A model generated the notes under the pieces. It was not told where the DNA came from. It saw only the letters and a list, made by a program, of their open reading frames with translations, and did no database searches. Made by a program: the position numbers and the translations under genes. 64,000 nucleotides of DNA from CAYPHJ01 sp964410485 (GTDB lineage: Bacteria; Desulfobacterota; Binatia; UBA9968): positions 10,456 through 74,455 of the forward strand of contig CAYPHJ010000007.1 of NCBI GenBank assembly GCA_964410485.1, in the 5' to 3' direction. Below, piece after piece: positions 1 through 7,971 of this stretch; the first letter of the stretch is position 1; each line of letters begins with the position of its first letter.

Positions 1-175
1 TCCGGGTTGATGCGCCGCGCACAATCTCCGCCACGTCAAACACTACGATCATCTCGTTCAGGAATCAAGATTAAACGGGACGACTTCTCCGGTTGTTAAA
101 TTGCAATCGCTTCACACAAGTAAAGACAAGCACGCGGCTGTCGACATGAACCTATCGCCGCCCTTTATCTTAGGC
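1..175. other. Left edge, no supported gene
   Basis: No complete gene is visible. On the minus strand an ATG at position 52 opens a frame that runs off the left edge after 17 codons and could be the start of a gene, but it is too short to identify and no family resemblance is seen. Confidence 0.3.
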
Positions 176-268
<93 letters not shown>

Positions 269-1059
269 ATGCAGGCAATAAATACTCCGGCGCATCAGTG
301 GCCATTCGAAAAAGGTAACACACCGCCGGGTAGTTTTCTACAAATCGGGCGCCGGTCGCGCCAAGCCCACAGTCGCCGGTGGGATCGCCGTCTTTACTGT
401 TAGCGCCGGTTACAGCTCTCGCCTTGACGGTCGGTTCGTTTTCACTGTGCTTCTAGTTGCTCGAAAGCAGCAATGTTCTTTTCAACAACGATCTGGTCAC
501 TTTTTCCATGAGCAGTGCGACTCTGTTAAAAAAACTTACAAGTCCAAACCAGCCGCTGCTCCAAAACAGCGAACAAACATGCTTGTTCATTGCTGGCATC
601 TCGATTGCTGAAAAATGGGCAAACAGCCACACCACAATGATAGGGAACAGAAGCATATGACGGGCTCATCGATAAAGCACTCACGCCCGTCAAGGCACCC
701 GAAAGCCAAATATAACGCTAATCATCCGCCGTTATCATCGTCAAAGTATGAACCCTTTGATTACGGGGGAATGAGCCTGATTCCCTGGCAAGACATTCGG
801 CTTTCGGTCTCGGCCGCCCGCTTTCGCGGCCACGGAGACATGATCCGGATGTTCTACGCTAAGCTGTTTGAGGAGGCCGTGTTCGATGACCGAGGCGCCT
901 GGTCTCTCGCTCTGCGTCGGCAAAACTAAACCGGGACTAAGTAAGCAGTTCAAGTAAATACGGACGAATCGTGGAGAGTGCGGAGGCAAGAGCGTCAGTC
1001 GCCTTCTAGTCCCGTATTACCCGGTAAGCCACCATAACGAACCTTTAATTACAGCATTT
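269..1059. other. Intergenic, 790 bp, no supported gene
   Basis: Short open frames exist on both strands (for example + strand 615-929, 104 codons) but none has a convincing ribosome binding site, a recognisable domain or a plausible composition. Nothing else is seen apart from the tRNA at its left edge. Confidence 0.4.
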
Positions 1060-1806
1060 TCAAAACATGAAAGCACCGCCGGTGACCATCAGAGCTTGGC
1101 CGGTAGTGTAAGCTGCCGCCTCGCTTGCGAGGAAGACGACCGGGCCCGCCATGTCATCAGGCCGGCCGATCCTGCCTGCGGGGATATTTTTCGCCTGAGA
1201 GAACAACTCCTCCTCCGATCGATGGCCCCGAGGCTGTGCCGTGTCTGTAACTCCCGGGCAGATCGCATTAACAGTAATTCCGTCCGGCGCCAGCTCACGC
1301 GCCAGCGCCTTAACGAAACCTACAATCCCCGCTTTGGAGGCGGCATAGTGGGTTCCGTTCATTGCCCCCTTGTAGGCGAGAGTGGAGGCAACACAGATAA
1401 TCCGGCCGGCTTTCTGCATCCTCATGTACGGCACCACGGCGCGCGAACATAAAAAATGTCCACCCAGGTTGGTATCGATCACACGCTCCCAAAGCTCTTC
1501 CGTCATCTCCGCCAACGAACAGGCCGGATATATACCCGCATTGTTGACAAGCACATCGACACCGCCGAAGCGTTCGAATGTTCTTTTTTTAAGATCATCC
1601 ACAGAGTCGGGGTTGGACACATCGGTCGGAACCGCGAGCGCATGCCCGCCGATTTTTTCTATCTCGGCGGCAACCTCTTGTGCTCCGCTTGCATTGATGT
1701 CCGCAAGCACGATCTTGGCGCCCTCCTGTGCCAATCTGAGACCGATTGCCCGGCCAATTCCCTGGCCGGCGCCCGTCACAATCGCTACTTTGTCTGGCAA
1801 TCTCAC
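1060..1806 (-). CDS. Short-chain dehydrogenase/reductase (SDR), FabG-like
   Basis: Predicted NAD(P)-dependent oxidoreductase of the classical SDR family, 248 residues, the usual length. The dinucleotide-binding motif TGAGQGIG lies near residue 11, NNAG near residue 87, and the catalytic YAASK near residue 153; the C-terminal TGQALMVTGG is typical of FabG-like enzymes. The GTG start at 1804-1806 is chosen because it overlaps the stop of the upstream SDR (GTGA), so the two are translationally coupled; a longer open frame reaches back to 1941 but lies inside the neighbour. Substrate cannot be told from sequence; the pairing with a second SDR suggests consecutive steps or a heteromer in a catabolic route. 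Confidence 0.88.
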   Translation of the reverse strand: MRLPDKVAIVTGAGQGIGRAIGLRLAQEGAKIVLADINASGAQEVAAEIEKIGGHALAVPTDVSNPDSVDDLKKRTFERFGGVDVLVNNAGIYPACSLAEMTEELWERVIDTNLGGHFLCSRAVVPYMRMQKAGRIICVASTLAYKGAMNGTHYAASKAGIVGFVKALARELAPDGITVNAICPGVTDTAQPRGHRSEEELFSQAKNIPAGRIGRPDDMAGPVVFLASEAAAYTTGQALMVTGGAFMF

Positions 1807-2543
1807 GGCGTCACCACCCCGCCGTTCACATGTAGCGTCTGCCCGACCATGTAAGCGCTGTCCGGTCCGAGCAAGAACGCAACGGCATCCGCGATTTCCG
1901 CCGGCTGCGCCGTCCTGCCCATCGGAATCAAATCCTTCCACGCCTGGCGTTTTTCCGGGGTTGATTTTGCCAATACCCGGGGAGTGTCTGTAGGGCCGGG
2001 AGCAATGACATTGACCGATACGCCATGCGGCGCGACCTCTAAGGCCAACGACTTGCTAAAGCCAATGATCGCTGCTTTGGCAGAGGAGTACGGTGTGCGC
2101 AAGGGAGAACCGGTGAGTCCGTAGTTTGAAGCCGTATTGACGATGCGACCGGCGCCCTGGCTGATCATAATGGGCGAAACTTCACGGCAGAAAAGAAACG
2201 TCGTCTTCAGATTCCTGTCCAGATCCTCTTTCCATTCTGCCCACGTTAGCTCTTCGATGCGCTTGAGATGAACTGTGCCGCCCGCAATGTTCGCAAGGGC
2301 ATCGATTCTACCGCGGCGTTGCCTCACGTCGGCAACAAACTTCTTGACCTCGCCGGCATTTGTCGCATCCACACAGCTGGCCTCGGCGTCACCTCCACGC
2401 TCCCCTATCTCAGCCCGGACCTTCTTTGCGTTCTCTCCATCACAATCCACCACTTCAACGATAAACCCGTCCGCAGCCAACCGTAAGGCAACGGCCCGTC
2501 CGATACCGTTAGCCCCGCCCGTTACAATCGCAACGTCATTCAT
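1803..2543 (-). CDS. Short-chain dehydrogenase/reductase (SDR)
   Basis: Classical SDR of 246 residues. The cofactor motif is TGGANGIG at residues 8-15, the structural motif is NIAG rather than the usual NNAG, and the active site has the Ser of TASNYG and the pair YSSAK around residue 152. An Asp after the second strand (VDCDGEN) fits preference for NAD(H), which is an inference. It is the first gene of a two-gene operon with the SDR at 1060-1806, which starts inside its stop codon. The substrate is unknown; the C-terminal half is FabG/glucose-dehydrogenase-like. Confidence 0.88.
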   Translation of the reverse strand: MNDVAIVTGGANGIGRAVALRLAADGFIVEVVDCDGENAKKVRAEIGERGGDAEASCVDATNAGEVKKFVADVRQRRGRIDALANIAGGTVHLKRIEELTWAEWKEDLDRNLKTTFLFCREVSPIMISQGAGRIVNTASNYGLTGSPLRTPYSSAKAAIIGFSKSLALEVAPHGVSVNVIAPGPTDTPRVLAKSTPEKRQAWKDLIPMGRTAQPAEIADAVAFLLGPDSAYMVGQTLHVNGGVVTP

Positions 2544-3015
2544 GTCAACTCCGGATGAACCCCTGAGTCCACTCGCTAAGGGCCTTCCCTCTCCTTTAAC
2601 CGTCTAATAACCGTCTAACGCCTCTGATACAAGCTCCGGCTGAACCCCTGACGATATGTCGCCCCGTTCAGAGGTTAAAGCAAACAGGGACGACTCCCGG
2701 TATTGAAGCTTTCATGTTAAGGTTTCTGCTTATAGTTCGCGTAGAAATAATCCGCAATATCGGCACCGGTAGCCTTCCATACTCCTTCGTGAGCGAAAAA
2801 CTCCGATGCGCGCCATGGCTGATCATTGTAAGTTTGACGCGAAAGTACAATTCGGATATTTGTGCTTAAGCATTCAGGTAGTGTGCACCGCATATCCCGA
2901 CTTCCGGATATTCCTTATGTCCCCATAGGATCGCTGTAGCGCCAAATGGAAGTGTACTGCCGTTCATTTTGACCTTTCGGCGCCAAGACGCTCGTAAGCC
3001 GCAAAGGAGGCAATT
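2544..3015. other. Intergenic region between divergent genes
   Basis: About 470 bp with no supported gene. It contains two near-identical copies of a 13-base string TGAACCCCTGA(G/C) in similar context (near 2555 and 2640), and must hold the divergent promoters of the SDR operon and of the racemase-family gene. No clear operator is seen. Confidence 0.35.
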
Positions 3016-3732
3016 ATGTTCGGATACCGCGCCAGAATAGGATACATTTCGCCTTCCGTCATCGAACTCAACGCGTACGATTTTTACCGCATCGTTCCGA
3101 AGGGAGTGGGGCTCATCGCCGTTGCTTGCATGGTGGAAGGCTGGAAAGAAGACGCTTATAAGAAGGCGCTCTCACAGGTTGAGACATGCGCGCGGGAACT
3201 TGCCCGGCGATCGTGCGATTTTGTCATTCACGGGGGGGCACCGTTGGTCTTGAGCCAAGGCAAAGGATTCGAGACCAAGCTCTTGGCTCAGCTTCAGGAA
3301 ATTATCGGAGCCCCGTGCACCACGAGCATTGTCGCCGCAATGGATGCATTTCGCGATCTTTCGGCAACACGATTGGCGGTGGTGGATCCGTATCCACCCG
3401 AGCTCAACGCCAAAATGACGGCTTATCTGAAAGATTGGGGCTTTGAAGTCGCTTCGCTCGTAAGCCTCGGGACTTCTTTCACCGAGTCAAGTATTGCGTC
3501 AATCGGCGATATTTACCGCGCGGCAAAACGAGCCATCAACGAGGCGCCGCAGGCCGAAGCGGCGTTCATACCGTGCGCAAACTTCCCGGTGGTCGATGTG
3601 ATCGAAGATATAGAAACTGATTTCGGGTTACCGGTCATCACCAACGTCACATCTCAGCTGTACGTCGCGTTCAAAGCGATTGGGATGCGAGAGAAGATTG
3701 CCGGATACGGCAAGTTGATGCGCATGCTATAG
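3016..3732 (+). CDS. Asp/Glu racemase superfamily protein, arylmalonate decarboxylase-like
   Basis: 238 residues, the size of arylmalonate decarboxylase (AMDase) and maleate cis-trans isomerase. Maleate isomerase and racemases use two cysteines, one in each domain. Here the first site reads HGGAPLV (Gly73-Gly74) with no cysteine, while the second cysteine is kept in IPCANFP (Cys187). This Gly74/Cys188-like arrangement is the known signature of AMDase, which decarboxylates disubstituted malonates by way of a single Cys. The N-terminal RIGYISPSV is typical of the family. A strong AAAGGAGG lies 6 bases before the ATG. It stands alone, divergent from the SDR pair. A decarboxylase role is likelier than racemisation, but the substrate is unknown. 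Confidence 0.8.
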   Translation: MFGYRARIGYISPSVIELNAYDFYRIVPKGVGLIAVACMVEGWKEDAYKKALSQVETCARELARRSCDFVIHGGAPLVLSQGKGFETKLLAQLQEIIGAPCTTSIVAAMDAFRDLSATRLAVVDPYPPELNAKMTAYLKDWGFEVASLVSLGTSFTESSIASIGDIYRAAKRAINEAPQAEAAFIPCANFPVVDVIEDIETDFGLPVITNVTSQLYVAFKAIGMREKIAGYGKLMRML

Positions 3733-3888
3733 CAATGCCGCATAACGAGGAGTATGCAACGGCGAGATAAGATCGGTCATTGTCAAAGGCACTCGCGATA
3801 GCGGATACAAACGGCTTCAGGTTTTATTCGGGAGAATAGTCCAATTATCTTGGACGTTCGGGCACGACCCGGGTAGCCGCCGGGTCCT

Positions 3889-3909
3889 TGCGCCGCATCA
3901 GCGCAAGAC
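3889..3909. terminator. Hairpin between convergent genes
   Basis: CTTGCGC and GCGCAAG form a perfect 7-bp stem with a 7-base loop in the gap between the convergent racemase-family and cupin genes. There is no long T-run, so it is only a candidate terminator. Confidence 0.35.
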
Positions 3910-4000
3910 CGGCGACTAGACCCGCTTTTGTGGCACTGCATCGTGACAATTGGATCGTTGATTCGCCAATGTGGAGCACCAAGCCGCCATTTTACTCGTT

Positions 4001-4504
4001 CTACTTTTTTCTCGGGTCATCTTTAGGCTCTATATAATTGATGTTCCACGGGCCCACAGTCGTGAGCTGGACGATGGTATCACCCTCGGCAATTACAAAG
4101 TGACCCATTCCCGGTGGCATTGAAAAGTAGCTCCCGGCTTTGAGCGGTTTAGTGGCCTCTCGGTCAAATTTCTTGCCGGAACCCAGCCGAAGAGTTCCGG
4201 AGACAACCGTCACTCGCTCCACGTTGGGATGCCAGTGCGGAGCGATGCGAAAGCCGTCAGGCATCCTGATGCGCATTGTAAAGACTCCCGGCTTTCCGGG
4301 ATTTCCCTCCAATATTGCGAACTGTGCGCCGGGCTCTAGCGAGCCAGGACCATCCTTCCATTTAATTTCTCCGGGCTCATAGATCAGATGATGCTCCGGT
4401 CCCTTGTCCACGATCCCGACTGCTGTTTGACCGTGCGCATTTGCTGCACCGGAGAGAAAAACAACGAGAAAAGCGCCAGTTCCAATCGCCAGAAAGCGGT
4501 TCAT
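4001..4504 (-). CDS. Secreted cupin-domain protein
   Basis: 167 residues starting at the ATG that follows AAAGGAGGAACCAAA; the open frame extends 13 codons further but without a ribosome site. Residues 1-23 form a Sec signal peptide ending in ANA-HG. The remainder is a single beta-barrel cupin with motif 1 as HWHPNVERVTVVSG (around residues 90-103) and motif 2 as PPGMGHF, giving a probable metal site of two or three His and one Glu. It is predicted to act in the periplasm. It lies downstream of the tautomerase and AAA-type regulator on the same strand. Function (sensor, isomerase or dioxygenase-like) cannot be told. Confidence 0.8.
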   Translation of the reverse strand: MNRFLAIGTGAFLVVFLSGAANAHGQTAVGIVDKGPEHHLIYEPGEIKWKDGPGSLEPGAQFAILEGNPGKPGVFTMRIRMPDGFRIAPHWHPNVERVTVVSGTLRLGSGKKFDREATKPLKAGSYFSMPPGMGHFVIAEGDTIVQLTTVGPWNINYIEPKDDPRKK

Positions 4505-4690
4505 TTTGGTTCCTCCTTTCTCACACTTACTCAATTCAGCCAATTGAGCCGCTAGTTAGAGCGCAGTAGCTGCAAAGCCGACATTGGGGGCGGACTCCGA
4601 GATTGTTTCATACTCTATCCCCATGATCTGGATCCCAGCTCCCATCATCCCTTGCGTAGAGATTCAGGCGCCGAGAGGATAACTTATGAG

Positions 4691-4909
4691 CTACTTACCT
4701 GCTGCCAGCGCTTTAACGGCTTCGGTCGTGAGTGATTTGCCTCCAATGCCCCACTCGCCGCTCTTGACGTCCTCGATGGTCACCCAGGTGACTTGGCGCA
4801 TGTTCTCGCCTTCGACTAAGACCATTGCGTCGGTGAGCTTCTCGATCATCGCTTTTTTCTGCGCATCGGAAAAAACCCCCTCAATGACCTTCACTTGAAT
4901 TAACGGCAT
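4691..4909 (-). CDS. 4-oxalocrotonate tautomerase family protein
   Basis: 72 residues. The ATG preceded by AGGAGG at 7 bases gives a protein starting MPLIQVKV, so that Pro becomes residue 1 after Met removal; N-terminal Pro is the catalytic base of this family. A TTG two codons upstream is in frame but would block the catalytic proline. The enzyme class tautomerises 2-hydroxymuconate-type enols or related 2-oxo acids, usually as a hexamer of about 62-residue chains; the extra ten residues at the C-terminus are within family variation. It lies between the secreted cupin and the large regulator. The substrate is unknown. Confidence 0.9.
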   Translation of the reverse strand: MPLIQVKVIEGVFSDAQKKAMIEKLTDAMVLVEGENMRQVTWVTIEDVKSGEWGIGGKSLTTEAVKALAAGK

Positions 4910-5063
4910 AAACAATCCTCCTTTCGTTATTTGAATTTGACTCGAAGGTAGCCGCTTGTAAATAATGTTTCATTAGAAATTGATGAGAAATTGATGAATT
5001 TTTAAGGTAAGCTTTGAGGTCTGAGATGCTGTGTGCGCGAGAATTTGCCGTGCAGCCGCTGTG

Positions 5064-7007
5064 TCAGTCCTTTCTGAACCTGTACCCCACGCCCCTGACA
5101 GTTTCGATCATATCGCCTCGCGGCCCGATCTTCCTTCGGAGAGAACGTATGACGACATCCACGACGTTACTACCCCCGTGGTATGGCTGATGCCAAATCT
5201 CATCCAGCAAACGATCCCGGGAGATCGCTTTACCTTCATTTTGCGACAGATAATGAAGGACATCGAACTCCAGCTTCGTCAAGTCAACTCGTGCGCCGTC
5301 TAGTACTACTTGGCGGGCTTCGGTATCGAGTAACCTTTCTTCTTCCATGCCGAGCTCGGCGGCCACAAGACGGCTGATCCAACCGTCTACCGACGACGGC
5401 CCAAAGTCGAGCATCGCCGTATGATAACGATTGCCGTCCAAAACCACATCGCATTCGGAGAGTGGAGAAAATCCCAGCTTCAGCGCCACCGGCGCGTAAG
5501 TTGTCAGGTCGCGCACCGCCAGATAGACACGCCGCAGATTCGGTCGAAGCTCCATGTAGGTTCGTTTGATATCCAGCCAGCAGGCTGCTTGCACCGAAGA
5601 CGGTAACTCGCCGGCATCCCAGCTAAGCCAGCGGCGCAAGAAAAGCACCTTTTCATTTTTTTGTATCTCATGGCTCCGTAGATGCTGCCACCAATTGAAA
5701 ACGATCGTATCCTTTGCCAAAAGACTCTCGTTTACATCGCTCGGATCGAACATGCAGTAGAAACCCACCACTTTATTCACCGCGTCCCGAACAACGTCAA
5801 ACGCCTGCGAATAATGGAGCCACCAATAATCGATGGCGTTAATTCCTGCTTTACCTTCATGTCGCTGTGCCAGACGATGAATATATTTCCCGTCTCCCTG
5901 GACTGCCGGCTCGACGGTGAACTGTTGCGATTCACTTGGGAAGAACGCTTCGCGAACGACCGGATTTTCAATTAAATAGATGAGATCCGCGGTATAGCGC
6001 CAAAGGTCCGATAGGCCAGCATGTCGTATCTCGCCACGGAGTTGGCGCCATGCGGCACGACCATATTCGCGGAATTTGATCGGATCGGCAGCCTGCAGTG
6101 CTGCCGCTATAACTCCCCGCACGGCGTCGTGCAGCATGAGACCGTCCTGCCGAGCTTCCATCAGAGGTATTGTACGGAGCCGTTCGTACAAATCCGATGG
6201 AACATCGCGTAGCATCGCGTTTAAAATCGGGCGAGTAATGCGACGAACGACTGACGCAGCCTCCAATGCCTGCCGGACATCAGAGTCCGCTATATCCGCC
6301 AGATAATTGCGTGTTAACTCTTGGATTGAGTGCTGAACACTGGCTTCCTTTAAATTGAATCCCGAATGCGCGATCGCAGCCGATGCGGCGAGCTTGAGCG
6401 TAAGGGGGTGTCCACACGCAAATCGATTTATGTAAATGGCATCTTTTTTCGCTATGCCCGCCGCGAGAAGAAAGCGCATCGCGTCTGCATGAGTGAGTGG
6501 GGCCAGCGTCAGGTTGTGAAACAGGCCTTGCCACTCGCGGGCGAGCATCCATGCAACCGAAGGCGATTCGCGTCCAGCTAGCAGCACACGAACATTATGC
6601 CCGAGCGCTGGAACGAAAACCTGACGGAGCCACGTGTCCAACAATCGAAACACTTCATAATGGTCCAGGGCAATTACGACTCTCCAGCTTATCTTCCCAA
6701 GCTGTCCAGACAGCTTTCTTAGTGAACAGGTCCGAATACCAAGTGCGGTGCCGAGTTCGTGCAGAAATCCGCGTTCTGTCGGTTCGATTAATCTACAATC
6801 AAACCGCAGCACTTTGATTTTCCTTTTGCTTGCCCGTTCGGCGAAGGCATCTAAAAGGGTTGTTTTGCCGATGCCAGGAATTCCCTGTAGCTGCACTACC
6901 AGGGGAGCTTTGTTACTAACGAGATCGCAAAGGTGAGTTAGTTCGCGCCCTCGGCCAATAATGCCGTGTACGGCGTGTCGACGCAGAATGTCGCGTACTT
7001 CGGACAT
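5064..7007 (-). CDS. Composite regulator: STAND-like ATPase, GNAT-like segment, OmpR-type winged helix
   Basis: 647 residues. Residues 15-290 are a STAND/AAA-type NTPase with Walker A GIPGIGKTT (42-50) and a Walker B-like VVIALDHYEVF. Residues about 375-550 look like an acetyltransferase (GNAT-like) segment: ACWLDIKRTYMELRP followed by RRVYLAVRDL and APVALKLGFSPL, the usual GNAT end. Residues 565-647 are a Trans_reg_C winged helix with LTKLEFDVLHYL and DVVIRSLRRKIG and the ending TVRGVGYRF. There is no receiver domain. DNA binding is therefore probably controlled by nucleotide or a small ligand. SD GGGAG precedes the ATG. It could control the tautomerase and cupin genes downstream on the same strand (154-bp gap). 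The GNAT call is by pattern only. Confidence 0.82.
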   Translation of the reverse strand: MSEVRDILRRHAVHGIIGRGRELTHLCDLVSNKAPLVVQLQGIPGIGKTTLLDAFAERASKRKIKVLRFDCRLIEPTERGFLHELGTALGIRTCSLRKLSGQLGKISWRVVIALDHYEVFRLLDTWLRQVFVPALGHNVRVLLAGRESPSVAWMLAREWQGLFHNLTLAPLTHADAMRFLLAAGIAKKDAIYINRFACGHPLTLKLAASAAIAHSGFNLKEASVQHSIQELTRNYLADIADSDVRQALEAASVVRRITRPILNAMLRDVPSDLYERLRTIPLMEARQDGLMLHDAVRGVIAAALQAADPIKFREYGRAAWRQLRGEIRHAGLSDLWRYTADLIYLIENPVVREAFFPSESQQFTVEPAVQGDGKYIHRLAQRHEGKAGINAIDYWWLHYSQAFDVVRDAVNKVVGFYCMFDPSDVNESLLAKDTIVFNWWQHLRSHEIQKNEKVLFLRRWLSWDAGELPSSVQAACWLDIKRTYMELRPNLRRVYLAVRDLTTYAPVALKLGFSPLSECDVVLDGNRYHTAMLDFGPSSVDGWISRLVAAELGMEEERLLDTEARQVVLDGARVDLTKLEFDVLHYLSQNEGKAISRDRLLDEIWHQPYHGGSNVVDVVIRSLRRKIGPRGDMIETVRGVGYRFRKD

Positions 7008-7412
7008 TTCTTACTCCCGAAGTGTTTTGGACCTCCACATGGATGCTTCCGCTACACGTCGAAGAGCATTCCCGTCTTATGCTAGGTAGTAAAGCAGATT
7101 GTCGATTACATTACCCCCCTCAGAGGCACGCAACACCTCTGGTTAGGCTTCGCATGATGACGATCCAATGCTGGATGGCGGGAGGCTTGTTCGAGGGGAC
7201 AACTATCACAGCAGTAACGGCTGTCAAGATCTGTTTCGGATTTTGCCTCAGGATCAAATTGAGCAACGCGGGCTGCCCTTCGCACGTGAAGGAGTGCTTC
7301 AAGTATAATCGACTCGTCGACATCACCGCGTCGCGCATCGAAGCGTACCGGTAGCACCGCTCGGCGGAGGTCGCAGCACGGGCGATTATAAACCCCGCTA
7401 ATGAGAATTGGT
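7008..7412. other. Intergenic, about 400 bp, no supported gene
   Basis: Short overlapping frames occur on both strands (about 110 and 83 codons) but are mirror images of each other and carry no recognisable domain or ribosome site. Confidence 0.4.
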
Positions 7413-7504
7413 TGGCGGAGAGGGAGGGATTTGAACCCCCGTCACCCTTCCGGGTGAACCTGATTTCGAGTCAGGCGCCTTCAGCCGGGCTCGGCCACCT
7501 CTCC
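7413..7504 (-). tRNA. tRNA-Ser (anticodon CGA)
   Basis: Minus-strand gene starting GGAGAGGTGGCCGAG with the serine-type long variable arm (TTCACCCGGAAGGGTGA), T-loop TTCAAAT and an encoded CCA end (CCTCTCC-G-CCA). The anticodon loop is CTCGAAA on a CCTGA/TCAGG stem, giving anticodon CGA for UCG codons. Its acceptor stem is identical to that of the serine tRNA at 176-268. Confidence 0.96.
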
Positions 7505-7971
7505 GTGTAGAATCAGTTACTTAGCAAATTGAGGCTGGCCTCGCAATTCCTCTGTACACGTCTTTTCAAACGGCGACGAAAGTCTTTACCAATTCCTTAC
7601 CAATCTCATAAATTCCCGCCACGCCTGAGCGCACGAGACGGTGCCGAGATTTGCTCTTTCTGACAGCCAACGTAACTTCATTACGACTTTCGCGTAAAAT
7701 CGTTCTTGTGAAAAGAACCGAAATACGCGAAAAAAGTTTCGAGCGTTGGCCGGGGTGTTCTCTAGAATGCAGCTAAGCCGCCCAACTTAATGCGCGAATG
7801 CCAGCAAATTCCAATTCGCGGACCCAAGACCAATCGCGCTCAAGAAAATTGCCGGACGCACACTGATTTTCCGGAATTTGATTTTCAAAAGCGACCCATT
7901 CTAGCACAGGAACTCCCTGGCATTGTGCTTGCTCGAATCACGAGTCGCGCCATCGCTGCCGCAAAAACACT
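7505..7971. other. Upstream region of the sensor kinase operon
   Basis: About 470 bp with no supported gene. It must contain the promoter of the kinase operon. No hairpin or operator could be picked out with confidence. Confidence 0.35.

Noticed and set aside
615..929. Plus-strand frame of 104 codons near the left end
   Set aside because: No ribosome site, no domain, and an opposing frame of similar size; not enough to call a gene.
7022..7354. Plus-strand frame of 110 codons between the regulator and a tRNA gene
   Set aside because: Mirrored by minus-strand frames over the same bases; no motif and no ribosome site.
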